Source: Natrinema halophilum | GTDB taxonomy: Archaea > Halobacteriota > Halobacteria > Halobacteriales > Natrialbaceae | Length of the DNA stretch: 64,000 bases | Reading direction: 5' to 3' | NCBI RefSeq assembly: GCF_013402815.2 | Contig: NZ_CP058601.1 | Coordinates: forward strand, 124,001-188,000 | Notes under the pieces: generated by a model | What the model saw: the letters and a program-made list of their open reading frames with translations, nothing else | What the model was told of the DNA's origin: nothing | The model's database searches: none | Shown: positions 43,757-51,775 of the stretch, piece after piece | Layout: every line of letters begins with the position of its first letter | Position numbering within the stretch: position 1 is the stretch's first letter | Program-made: the position numbers and the translations under genes

Positions 43757-44626
43757 TTACTCGAGCGCCTTCTCGAGTCGGTCGATCAGGGCGGCGTTGC
43801 CGACGTGGACCGGGGTGCGGTCGTGGAGGTCCTCGGGTTCGACGGCGAGCAGCGATCGTTCGCCGTTCGAGGAACGACCGCCGGCTCGTTCGACGACGTA
43901 GCCGATCGGGTTCCCCTCGAACTGGAGCCGGAGCTTTCCGACTGGGCGGGATTCGAGTGCCGGATAGCCGAAGGTGCCGCCGTAGGTGAGGACCTGATTG
44001 ACGTCACCGATCAGTGCGCCGCCGTACCGAAGTTTGAGTTCGTGTTCGATTTCTCGGGCGTACTCGCGGAAGTCGTCCGTCCAGTCGGGAACGCGGCCGC
44101 CGAAGCCGTAGACGACCGGCTCCCCGGGGAGAGTCACGTCGCTGTCGACGATGGCCCGCTCGCCGCCGGAGAGTTCGTACTCCGCGACCGTTTCGTCGGT
44201 CGCGATCACCATCGTCGTGATCGGTCCGTAGAGGACGTAGCCCGCGGCGATGAGGGTCTCGCCGCGAGCAGGCAGTGCGGCGTCGTAAACCCCGAAAATC
44301 GTCCCCATCGTGTTGTTGGACTTGAGGTTCGACGAGCCATCGAGCGGATCGACTGCGATCGCATAGGCGTCCGACTCGGCGGGATCGTCGCCGCAGTCGA
44401 TGACGTCGGTTCGTTCCTCGCTAGCGTACTGGCCGACGCCGTCGAGTTCGGCGATCCGATCCGCTAGCAACCCGTCGGCCCAGACGTCGGCCTCGGCCTG
44501 GGTCTCGCCGCTCGGGTTTTCTTCGTCGATCGTCCCGCGTCGGCCGATCAATCCCTGCCGGATCTCGGTCGCCGAACGACTGATCGTCGCGACGACGTCC
44601 TCGACGACTGGGTCTTTGATCGTCAT
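43757..44626 (-). CDS. fbp: Class I fructose-1,6-bisphosphatase
   Basis: A 289-residue phosphatase for gluconeogenesis. Metal and substrate motifs are intact: SEERTDVI, AVDPLDGSSNL (the invariant DPLDGSSN near residue 93) and YGGTFGYPALESRPVGKLRLQFEGNP near the C-terminus. It follows the aldolase gene by 2 bp on the minus strand, so the two form a gluconeogenic pair acting in sequence on triose phosphates and fructose-1,6-bisphosphate. Confidence 0.94.
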   Translation of the reverse strand: MTIKDPVVEDVVATISRSATEIRQGLIGRRGTIDEENPSGETQAEADVWADGLLADRIAELDGVGQYASEERTDVIDCGDDPAESDAYAIAVDPLDGSSNLKSNNTMGTIFGVYDAALPARGETLIAAGYVLYGPITTMVIATDETVAEYELSGGERAIVDSDVTLPGEPVVYGFGGRVPDWTDDFREYAREIEHELKLRYGGALIGDVNQVLTYGGTFGYPALESRPVGKLRLQFEGNPIGYVVERAGGRSSNGERSLLAVEPEDLHDRTPVHVGNAALIDRLEKALE

Positions 44627-44628
44627 TC

Positions 44629-45423
44629 CTATTCGGTCGCCTCGAGTGCGGCGTCAGCGGTTTCTTCCTCGTAGATGACCTGCTCGAGGGCGTCGAGGAT
44701 TCGAGTGGGATCTTCACGCTGCCAGACGTTGCGCCCGACCGCGAGCCCGCTCGCACCGGCGTCGATGACCGCTTCTACTTGCGAGAGGAACTCGTAGTCA
44801 GACGTCTTGGAGCCGCCGCTCATGACGACTTTCATGTCCCCGGCACAGGTGACCGCGTGGCTCATCGCGTTCTTGTTACCGGGGTATTTGACCTTCGCGA
44901 TGTCGGCGCCGAGTTCGAGTGCGAGACGGGTGGCGTAGGAGATCGTGCCGGGTTTGGTGTCGTTTTTCAGGCCCTGTCCGCGCGGATACGACCACATGAC
45001 GACCGGAAGGTCGTACTCGCGGGCTCGTTCGTGGGCGTCGCGGAACTCTTCGACCATCTCGATTTCGTGGTTCGATCCGCCGTAGACGGTAAATCCGACG
45101 GCGTCGGCCCCGACGTCGACGGCGTACTCGATCGAACAGTTGACCGCCGAGTCCGGTTCCCCCATCCAGAGGTTCGACGTCCCGTTTAGCTTCATCAGCA
45201 GATTGACGTCGTCCTCGTAGCTCGGATAATACCCTTCTGCGATCCCCTTCTGGACCGCCATCGCAGTAACGGCGTCGTGGGTCGCCGTCTCGAAAACCGT
45301 CGACGGGTCCAGTTTTTCCGGAACGTCTTCGAAGTCCACAGGGCCGTGCTCGAGTCCGTGGTCCATCGCGAGAATCAGTGACTTGCCGTCGCGAACGATC
45401 GGAGAGTCGTCGATCGGAATCAT
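44629..45423 (-). CDS. fba: Archaeal class I fructose-bisphosphate aldolase (DhnA family)
   Basis: A 264-residue TIM-barrel aldolase forming a Schiff base on lysine. MDHGLEHGPVDFE opens the active site, VMWSYPRGQGLKNDT is the middle motif, and the Schiff-base lysine lies in DIAKVKYPGNK near residue 180. MSGGSKTSDYEFLSQ and LAVGRNVWQRED complete the phosphate site. It is first in the fba-fbp operon. The spacer above it is A+T-rich (45440-45490), consistent with a promoter. Confidence 0.93.
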   Translation of the reverse strand: MIPIDDSPIVRDGKSLILAMDHGLEHGPVDFEDVPEKLDPSTVFETATHDAVTAMAVQKGIAEGYYPSYEDDVNLLMKLNGTSNLWMGEPDSAVNCSIEYAVDVGADAVGFTVYGGSNHEIEMVEEFRDAHERAREYDLPVVMWSYPRGQGLKNDTKPGTISYATRLALELGADIAKVKYPGNKNAMSHAVTCAGDMKVVMSGGSKTSDYEFLSQVEAVIDAGASGLAVGRNVWQREDPTRILDALEQVIYEEETADAALEATE

Positions 45424-45670
45424 CTGTTAGACGGTCCAACAGGCCGCTATAAATCTTTGATGGTCCTGATTATCGATATTACGTACAAGAGTAGTAAGCC
45501 GTCCGATAATGTATGACTATCGAGGAGAAATTTCGCGACGCAATTCGAATTCACGGGGAATACCGACTGTGGTGAGAGAAGAGGAAAAGACGGGTTCGGA
45601 GGAGAGTTCGAGTGCGAAAGAAACAGGGTTCGATTCGGAACCTGCAGCTGGGCAGGAACCCGGGTCGGGA

Positions 45671-46408
45671 TCAACTGAGCAGTTCGCGAGCGTTGTGTCG
45701 CCACGTTCGGACGTGCAACACGTCGATATCGAGAAGGGTCGCGACGGACATCGCGTCGATCGTCGCCAGTCGCTCTGCGGACCGGATGCCTGCTTCGGCT
45801 AGCCTGTCAGCATCGTCGGGACCGACACCCGTTACCGCCGTGATCGGCGTTGGTCTCGGGTACGGCCGTTCCGACGGACGCTCACGAACGGCTGGAACTG
45901 GGTCGGCGTGATCGTACTCGAACGCTTGCCAGTCCTCGTCTTCGCTGCTGGCGATCCACTCGCGTTCTGCGTCGCCGAGTCCACGCACTTCGCTCGAGCG
46001 CCGATCGAGGTCGCCGTTCGATTCGAACGACCACGGCAGCGAGTACCGTCGGCGGAGGGTGTCGGCGATCGATTCCTCGACGCCGTCGTCCAGCAACAGC
46101 CGATAGGAGTACTCCTTTTCCACGACGGTTTCGGGATCGATATCGACCGCCTCGAGTGCTGCTCGTTCGTCTGGATCCATCGTCGCGTCGGTCTTCCGGT
46201 CCGTCGGATCGTCGAATCCGCAGTTCGCGTCACCCGTCCCGAGCAGCTCGCCGTCCGCTAATTCGAGTTCTACGTCCGCTGCGGTTGCGGACGTGTCGTC
46301 GGCGGCGCTGATATCGACGGCGATACCGATGTCGACGATGTCGTCGCTGACGTCGGTATCGCGTTCTGGTCCGGATTCCGTGTCGCGGACGGGGTTATTC
46401 TTGCTCAC
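45671..46408 (-). CDS. Helix-hairpin-helix protein, DUF7409-like
   Basis: A 245-residue protein. The C-terminal 50 residues carry a helix-hairpin-helix (ITAVTGVGPDDADRLAEAGI, then RSAERLATIDAMSVA), a non-specific DNA-binding or oligomerisation motif. The middle has a small conserved block (VVEKEYSYRLLLDDGVEESIADTLRRRYSLPWSF). The N-terminal 70 residues are acidic and disordered. No ATG is available; GTG 46408 (VSKNNPVRD) is my preferred start, and GTG 46435 would add nine residues. A role in DNA repair or nucleoid structure is possible. Confidence 0.75.
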   Translation of the reverse strand: MSKNNPVRDTESGPERDTDVSDDIVDIGIAVDISAADDTSATAADVELELADGELLGTGDANCGFDDPTDRKTDATMDPDERAALEAVDIDPETVVEKEYSYRLLLDDGVEESIADTLRRRYSLPWSFESNGDLDRRSSEVRGLGDAEREWIASSEDEDWQAFEYDHADPVPAVRERPSERPYPRPTPITAVTGVGPDDADRLAEAGIRSAERLATIDAMSVATLLDIDVLHVRTWRHNARELLS

Positions 46409-46563
46409 GCGATTCACCGGTCGTCCATATCTCACACTCTCTAGACTTGAAAGTTGTCCTCGGGCGTCGATCGGACTACAGTGCGACTCAGCGCGTCACC
46501 GGTGATGACCGGTCACCTCGGACGTACCAGCATGCTTACGGCAGCGACGAAAGTACCGCCTGT

Positions 46564-47418
46564 ATGGTTCGAGATCAGATCGATCGAATCGGCGTCGTCG
46601 GCGCGGGAACGATGGGAAGTGGAATCGCACAGGTCGCCGCTACCAACGGCTACGACGTCGTAATGCGCGACATGGAAACTGAGTACGTCGAGAACGGCTT
46701 CGATACTATCGACGATAGCCTCGAGCGACTGGCCAATCGTGACGGTCTCGACGAGGATCCCGCGACGATCCGTGAGCGGATCGAGGGAACGACGATACTC
46801 GACGACCTCGCGGAGTGTGACCTCGTGGTCGAGGCCGCACTCGAGGAGCTGGAGGTCAAACGAGAGGTGTTCGCGGATCTCGAGCGCGTCTGCGATGATG
46901 ACGTCCTGCTCGCATCGAATACGAGTACGCTCTCGATCACCTCGATCGCGGGCGACCTCGAGCGACCCGAGCGCGTGATCGGCTTGCACTTCATGAATCC
47001 GGTGCCGATCATGGAGGGCGTCGAGATCGTCGTCGGCGAGAAAACGACGGACGAAGCGATCGAACTGGCCCACGACATCGCCGAGGATCTCGAGAAGACG
47101 ACCTGGGAATCCGACGACAAGCCGGGCTTCGTCACCAACCGTATCCTGATGCCCTGGATCAACGAAGGCATTCGAGCCTTCGACGAAGGCATCGCTTCGA
47201 AGGCTGACATCGACGCCGGCATGGAACTCGGTACGAACGTTCCGATGGGACCGCTGACCCTGGCCGACCACATCGGCCTCGACGTCTGTCTCCACGCGAC
47301 CGAAACGCTCTACGAGGAACTGGGCGACCGCTACAAGCCGGCGTATCTCCTCAAGCGGAAAGTCGAGGCCGGCGACCTCGGGAAGAAGACCGGCGCGGGA
47401 TTTTACGACTACGAGTGA
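46564..47418 (+). CDS. 3-hydroxyacyl-CoA dehydrogenase
   Basis: A 284-residue NAD-dependent enzyme for beta-oxidation or hydroxybutyrate metabolism. The Rossmann motif VGAGTMGSGIAQVAA opens the NAD domain. The catalytic His lies in the LHFMNPVPIM motif, with the partner Glu in DLVVEAALE. The C-terminal helical domain has KPGFVTNRILMPWINEG and GPLTLADHIGLDV. The length of about 285 residues marks the single-function enzyme. ATG 46564 gives the usual start. Confidence 0.93.
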   Translation: MVRDQIDRIGVVGAGTMGSGIAQVAATNGYDVVMRDMETEYVENGFDTIDDSLERLANRDGLDEDPATIRERIEGTTILDDLAECDLVVEAALEELEVKREVFADLERVCDDDVLLASNTSTLSITSIAGDLERPERVIGLHFMNPVPIMEGVEIVVGEKTTDEAIELAHDIAEDLEKTTWESDDKPGFVTNRILMPWINEGIRAFDEGIASKADIDAGMELGTNVPMGPLTLADHIGLDVCLHATETLYEELGDRYKPAYLLKRKVEAGDLGKKTGAGFYDYE

Positions 47419-47543
47419 TTCCCTTTCCGGTGGCACCGATCGGACTGCTCCATCCAACGATGCCACCGGAGGCGGTTCGACTCCCGGAAACCGTTCTGGC
47501 TCGGGGTCACTTATTTGGTGTGTTATACTAATGGTCCGTAACG

Positions 47544-48908
47544 ATGCGCCCCCTCGTACTCGCCGTCCTCTGTTGTTCCGTCGTCGGATTGGCTGGCGTT
47601 GCCGTCGTCGCGGGCGCTCCCCCACCGTCGCAAGTCTGTGGCGTGTGTGGCCCGGGAATCGGTGACGATGCCGCCCTCGAGGGGGCGACGGGGCACGGAA
47701 CGCTCGACGTTTACGTCGACGAGACCGGTGACTCGCGGTGGAGTGCGCGAATCCCGGTAACCCCTGGAGCCGCCGAACGATACCGTGAAAACGCGACCGC
47801 ACTCGAGGCCGCGGTCGACGGCGCCTGGGGTCGGTATCACGCCGCCGCCGGCGACGTCCGTGCGGTCGAGTCGTCGCTCGATCGTAACGTCGTCGTCGTG
47901 AACTACACCGTCAACGGCCTCGCCCGTCGAGGGGTCGGCGACACCTGGGTAGTGGACTACTTCGCAACCGGGACGTCGCGGACGCACTACGAGCGTGTAG
48001 CCGAGCGGGTGACGATTCACACGCCCGACGGAACGGTCGTCACGAACCGAATCCCAGGCGCGGAAGTCGACGACAACACCGCGACGTGGACGGGCGAAAA
48101 TGAACGCAGCGGCGGAGATGACTTCGGCGAGCAGCTGTACCTCACCTACGGCACCGGCGGTGTGTTCGACACCGCAAACGGGTACGCGACGATCGGACTT
48201 GCGGTCGGTCCGGGGGTACTTGTCCGGGCCGTTTCCATCGGGATCGTGCCCGGCGTGATGATCGGTTTGGTCGGCGCGTTCGTAGGCAGGGGATCGATCG
48301 GTGATCGGACGAGTTTCGCGCGAACCGTCGTCGACGAGACAGCCGCCCGCCTCGGTCTTCAGGACGCTCCTCTCGGTTCTCGCTCGCTCGAGGAATCGAT
48401 CGTCGCCGTCGGCGCCATCGGCGCGATCGTGTTGCTCCTTTTCGGGGCGGTGAGGACGGGCAGCGCGCTGAGTCCGGGTGCCGTCGTTCTGTCGTCTCTC
48501 GGATTCGGATACGCGCTGATCGGTGTAACGGTCTCCCGTATCGGCGATCGACTCGAAATGCGGGGCCTCGTCGGACTCGTGGTCATCGCAACGATCGCCG
48601 CCGCTGGATACACCCGCCTGCTCGCCGGTCCGGTGGTGTATCCGCTGCCACTGGTGTTCGGGTTTGCCACCGGACTCTGTCTCCCGATCGGCTTCGCGTT
48701 CGAACGCGGGCGGACGCCGATCGGTCTCCTCGGTGTCATCGCCCTCGTGCCTAGCGCCGGCATCGCGCTCGTCTATCCGATGACGACCGCGCATGTCTGG
48801 AACGTCGCGATCGGGGTACTCCTCTTTCTCCCCTGGATCGCCGTCGTCGCTCTGTTCGGCACTCCGCTGGCGCTCCTGGGGCGACAACTGGGTACCAGCC
48901 GCAAGTGA
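47544..48908 (+). CDS. Haloarchaeal membrane protein with extracellular N-terminal domain
   Basis: A 454-residue protein. A signal peptide (LVLAVLCCSVVGLAGVAVVAGA) is followed by a soluble domain of about 190 residues, rich in Asp/Thr, that includes VNYTVNGLARRGVGDTWVVDY and TIHTPDGTVVTNRIPG. From about residue 215 there are seven or more helices: ATIGLAVGPGVLVRAVSIGIVPGVMIGLVGAFV, VGAIGAIVLLLFGAV, VVLSSLGFGYALIGVTV, GLVGLVVIATIAAAGYTRLL and others to LPWIAVVALFG. I do not recognise the family beyond haloarchaeal distribution. A CGVCG pair after the signal is a possible cysteine site. Confidence 0.78.
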   Translation: MRPLVLAVLCCSVVGLAGVAVVAGAPPPSQVCGVCGPGIGDDAALEGATGHGTLDVYVDETGDSRWSARIPVTPGAAERYRENATALEAAVDGAWGRYHAAAGDVRAVESSLDRNVVVVNYTVNGLARRGVGDTWVVDYFATGTSRTHYERVAERVTIHTPDGTVVTNRIPGAEVDDNTATWTGENERSGGDDFGEQLYLTYGTGGVFDTANGYATIGLAVGPGVLVRAVSIGIVPGVMIGLVGAFVGRGSIGDRTSFARTVVDETAARLGLQDAPLGSRSLEESIVAVGAIGAIVLLLFGAVRTGSALSPGAVVLSSLGFGYALIGVTVSRIGDRLEMRGLVGLVVIATIAAAGYTRLLAGPVVYPLPLVFGFATGLCLPIGFAFERGRTPIGLLGVIALVPSAGIALVYPMTTAHVWNVAIGVLLFLPWIAVVALFGTPLALLGRQLGTSRK

Positions 48909-49047
48909 GTCGTCGCCGGCACCGACCGGACCTCACCGTGAACACGATCAATCTCGAGAACGGGGCTCCGGATTGAACGTGGTGGCGCCTCTGGACTCGA
49001 GCGGGATCGGTCAGGAGTGCTAGTCGGACGACGGCTGCCCATACTTT

Positions 49048-49203
49048 TCAGCAGAACGGGCGAAGCCGGTCACAGCCGCAGGGGCATCGCTTCCCGGACC
49101 CGATGAGCAGGAGCGTTCCGTCCTCCAGTTTTCGTGCGGCACCCGGCGAACCACACTTCTCACAGATTGCGACGGTCGTCGGGCGGTCCTGTAACACGGT
49201 CAT
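49048..49203 (-). CDS. Small zinc-ribbon protein, 51 aa
   Basis: The 51-codon frame runs from ATG 49203 to TGA at 49048. It has CEKC at residues 14-17 and a C-terminal CPCGC pattern (Cys40, Cys42, Cys44) with a final Cys51, spaced by GSPGAARKLEDGTLLLIGSG. Two CxxC-like sites of this spacing suggest a zinc ribbon. Haloarchaea have many such mini-proteins with roles in stress or regulation. Function is unknown. Confidence 0.7.
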   Translation of the reverse strand: MTVLQDRPTTVAICEKCGSPGAARKLEDGTLLLIGSGKRCPCGCDRLRPFC

Positions 49204-49385
49204 ATACTGTCCGTATGGAACGGGAAGACTACTTGAGCGCTGCTAAGAGCATTTCAGGGTACTATATAGAAGTGTGTTTTGCGACGTGGATTCGGGGTCT
49301 CCACTCGCGGTGGACGCGGCGGTGTCTCCCTCCGGTGTTCGAGAGGGACTGATCAGCTCTCTCTGTTTGGGTTCGCGTCGACCGT

Positions 49386-49883
49386 TTACTCTCCCGCTGC
49401 CGTCCGCATCGCGTCGTACTCTGCGTCGCTGTAGGCGATCAGCCGAACGTCTTCGAGGGCATCCGGGTCGTACGCGTCGATCTCTTCGGCGATGATTTCG
49501 GCGCCATCAACGAGGTCGAAGCCGGCGACGCCACAGCCGAGCGCCGGGACGACGATCGATCGACACCCGAGTTCGTCGGCTCGCTCGAGGGCGTTCCGGG
49601 TGGCATCCCGGATGCTCTCCGCAGTCGCTTGCCCGTCGCCGTAGTGGGGCATCGCGGCAGCGTGGATGACGTACTCGGCCTCGAGGTCGTAGGCGTCGGT
49701 GACTGCGACTGCACCGAGATCGATCGGTCCCGCGTCCATCGCGTCCTCGTTTATCGCCTCGCCGGCACCGCGACGGAGTGCGCCAGCGACGCCCGACCCC
49801 ATTCGGAGACTCGTCCCGGCGGCGTTGACGAGCGCATCGGCGGACTGCTCTGCAATGTCGCCCTGAACGATGGTGCACTCCAT
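49386..49883 (-). CDS. Macrodomain (ADP-ribose-binding) protein
   Basis: A 165-residue single macrodomain. Key motifs are VQGDIAEQSADALVNAAGTSLRMGSGVAGAL at residues 6-36, VIHAAAMPHYGDGQ and VVPALGCGVAGFDLVDGAEIIAEEI, which match the ADP-ribose-binding loops of macroD-like proteins. It could remove ADP-ribose from proteins or nucleic acids, or hydrolyse O-acetyl-ADP-ribose. The start follows the standard MECTIVQGDI pattern. Confidence 0.9.
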   Translation of the reverse strand: MECTIVQGDIAEQSADALVNAAGTSLRMGSGVAGALRRGAGEAINEDAMDAGPIDLGAVAVTDAYDLEAEYVIHAAAMPHYGDGQATAESIRDATRNALERADELGCRSIVVPALGCGVAGFDLVDGAEIIAEEIDAYDPDALEDVRLIAYSDAEYDAMRTAAGE

Positions 49884-49965
49884 GGACGAATCTTCTCAAT
49901 CGAGCCAGATGAAACTGATCGTGTCGGTTCGTCGGGTTCGCACTGGCGGTGGCTCCGGCGGAGAG

Positions 49966-50289
49966 TCAGCAGGTACGCACCCACTCGTCGTCGAATCGGC
50001 TCGAGACGTCGGCGTTGGCGACGCCGTAAAACTTCTCGCGGCCGATCGGGGTTCGAAGTCGCAAAACGCAGGTGTAGTCGGTCACTTCGAAGGCGGTCAC
50101 CGTTCGCCTCGAGTGTCGATGTGCGAGTTCGAAGCGTCGCTCCGCGTCCGCTTCGACCGTCACTCGGTTTCCGAGGTGCCAGCTCAGCGATTCGACGTGC
50201 TCACTACCGACGTCGACCAGCCGAGCGATCAGTTTCCGTCCCCGTTGGTGCCCTGTTACACCCTGTGACTTGTTCTCGCGCGAACTCAT
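49966..50289 (-). CDS. Hypothetical protein, 107 aa
   Basis: A basic N-terminus (MSSRENKSQGVTGHQRGRK) is followed by LIARLVDVGSEHVESLSWHLGNRVTVE, RFELAHRHSRRTVTAFEVTDYTCVLRLRT and REKFYGVANADVS. The alternation of strands and helices looks like a real small domain, and length and start are reasonable. I do not recognise a family. Hairpin mini-element copy 3 lies about 80 bp upstream of its start. Confidence 0.55.
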   Translation of the reverse strand: MSSRENKSQGVTGHQRGRKLIARLVDVGSEHVESLSWHLGNRVTVEADAERRFELAHRHSRRTVTAFEVTDYTCVLRLRTPIGREKFYGVANADVSSRFDDEWVRTC

Positions 50290-50368
50290 ACACCAGTCGT
50301 GTCGGTGGGCCCGGAAAAATAATGCTATCCTCGCGTGGCGCGTCCTCACGAAACGCGACCGTAATCGA

Positions 50369-50448
50369 GCCGTCGGTAAAGCGATATACTCACCGTTCGC
50401 ACTGCTGCGTCCAGCGAAGGTTCGCTGGCTGCGAATTCGCGAGCGGGA
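50369..50448 (+). mobile_element. Hairpin mini-element, copy 3 (degenerate)
   Basis: The stretch GCCGTCGGTAAAGCGATATAC to GCGAATTCGCGAGCGG matches copy 2 across about 75 bp with scattered differences. The 18-nt hairpin is preserved as CCAGCGAA-GG-TTCGCTGG (50411-50428): both tip positions changed together, AG/CT to AA/TT, so pairing is kept. The right terminal repeat is not recognisable. It sits about 80 bp upstream of the 107-residue hypothetical gene. Confidence 0.7.
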
Positions 50449-50672
50449 GGTACGTCGATCGTCATCGATTCATCTCTTCCTTCGAGGGGACAAATCCGCC
50501 GCAAATGGCGAGGAGGTGTCACAGAGAACCCTCGCGAGACGACGGTGAGACGAACGGACGATAGCGAAGCCAGCGACTGGATCGTTTTTCACCCGGCCGG
50601 AATCGTTGTGGGGCGACCGACGGAATTGACGTTCGGACGACCCGTTCTCGCGATCTTAGGTCGACCAAAACC

Positions 50673-50695
50673 TTTTTAGATTTAGGCTCGCCTAA
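50673..50695 (+). promoter_or_regulatory. Iron-box palindrome TTAGGC-TC-GCCTAA after a TATA-like element
   Basis: A 14-bp inverted repeat with perfect 6-bp arms occupies 50682-50695. It directly follows the TATA-like TTTTTAGA (50673-50680) and ends 9 bp before the ATG at 50705. TTAGGC/GCCTAA half-sites are the classic recognition sequence of DtxR-family (SirR/IdeR-type) metal regulators. A bound repressor would cover the transcription start, so repression by iron or manganese is likely. The assignment is by motif only. Confidence 0.7.
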
Positions 50696-50704
50696 CTCCA
50701 CCTG

Positions 50705-50872
50705 ATGGACGCACCTGCCCGCAGGGAGGAACCCGATTTCGACGACGAAACCGAAGTGCCGACGATGGACGTGACGAGCCACGAAACCCGCCCCGGAAAG
50801 ATGGTTTTCACCGAGCGAAACAACACCGACGGCTGGATCGCGACGGACCTGACCGTCGATCTCGAGCCCTGA
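50705..50872 (+). CDS. Small acidic protein, DUF7331-like, under an iron box
   Basis: A 55-residue soluble protein: an acidic first half (MDAPARREEPDFDDETEVPTMD) and a conserved-looking end (PGKMVFTERNNTDGWIATDLTVDL). The end pattern of a short strand, an NT/NP turn and W-I-A resembles a haloarchaeal mini-protein family I recall as DUF7331. ATG 50705 follows the iron-box promoter with almost no leader, so its transcript is likely leaderless. Its synthesis probably responds to iron. DpsA, an iron-storage protein, is encoded convergently next door. Confidence 0.72.
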   Translation: MDAPARREEPDFDDETEVPTMDVTSHETRPGKMVFTERNNTDGWIATDLTVDLEP

Positions 50873-51027
50873 TTCGACCGGTACTCCAACCGCTCGCTCG
50901 ATCAGTTAGCCGGTCATTCGAGTCGAATACGTGATGGAGTAATTCTGCGAAAAACCGTCGCCGCGTGTCGGTAGTCGTCGACGCCAGTACCTTCCCGCGC
51001 GTTTCGGAGTCGACCGAGAGCGGTTGT

Positions 51028-51573
51028 TCAGTGCGTCGCTTCCTCAAGGACCAGCGTGTCGTCTTCGAGGTAGTGTTCGAAGTGGTGACCGTCTTCTTCG
51101 ATCGTAACGAGGATTTCGCGCAGTATTTCTGCGGTCGCGTGATCGCCGAGGTTTTCCGCGAGTTCGATGCTGTCTCGCATCGATTCGATTATGTCGCCGT
51201 ACATCTCGAGGTCGTTTTCGAACATCGTTCGGACGTCGTAGACGTCTTCGCCCTCGAACTCGACGGTTGCGCGTTCTTCCTGGTTCGCCGGGCCGGAAAC
51301 GGGAACGCCACCCAGTGCCTGGGCGCGTTCGGCGATGACATCCGCACCTTCCTCGACGTGTTCGTATGCCTCTTCGAGGAATTCGTGGAGTGGCAGGAAC
51401 TCCGCACCCTCGACGACCCAGTGGTGCTTTTTCAACTGGTGATAGAGGACGTAAGAGTTCGCCAGTTCGGTGTTCAGTGCCTCGATGATCTGTTCGGCCT
51501 TATCCTGTTCGAGGCGGAGTGCGTTCTCCTCGACGGTACCAGCCTGTTGGCGGACGGTCTTTTGAGTGCTCAT
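51028..51573 (-). CDS. dpsA: DNA-protection and iron-storage protein DpsA
   Basis: A 181-residue ferritin-like Dps protein. It assembles into 12-mers that oxidise and store iron and protect DNA from oxidative damage. The dimer-interface ferroxidase motif is seen in YHQLKKHHWVVEGAEFLPLHEFLEEAYEHVEEGAD (residues 44-78), which carries the conserved His/Asp/Glu ligands. The C-terminus has IEEDGHHFEHYLEDD, as in Halobacterium DpsA. It is convergent with the iron-box gene, placing two iron-related genes together. Confidence 0.95.
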   Translation of the reverse strand: MSTQKTVRQQAGTVEENALRLEQDKAEQIIEALNTELANSYVLYHQLKKHHWVVEGAEFLPLHEFLEEAYEHVEEGADVIAERAQALGGVPVSGPANQEERATVEFEGEDVYDVRTMFENDLEMYGDIIESMRDSIELAENLGDHATAEILREILVTIEEDGHHFEHYLEDDTLVLEEATH

Positions 51574-51775
51574 CCTAACTCGGAGTACACCCGCCTCACA
51601 CTTAAACCTTGCCCAGTAGGAAATTTTTCTTTGGTATTCAGGAACCTATCTTTTTGAATCACGCATCAAATGTCCGCTTGACGTGTTCATGTGTTACTGT
51701 ATACCACTGTCTCCGCTGCCGTTGTTTTTTCAACCTCGAGTAAACATTTTCAGTGTGGGGATCTAAGGGGTGTGT

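Larger units (their letters stand above)
50290..50704. other. 415-bp divergent intergenic region with hairpin mini-element and iron box
   Basis: This gap contains mini-element copy 3 (50369-50448) and the promoter with iron-box palindrome (50682-50695) of the 55-residue protein. No further gene is seen. The stretch 50450-50660 has ordinary high-GC composition without motifs. Confidence 0.55.

Noticed and set aside
45447-45704. An 85-codon minus-strand frame upstream of fba
   Set aside because: It is Ser/Pro-rich, has no motif, and covers the A+T-rich promoter region of the aldolase.
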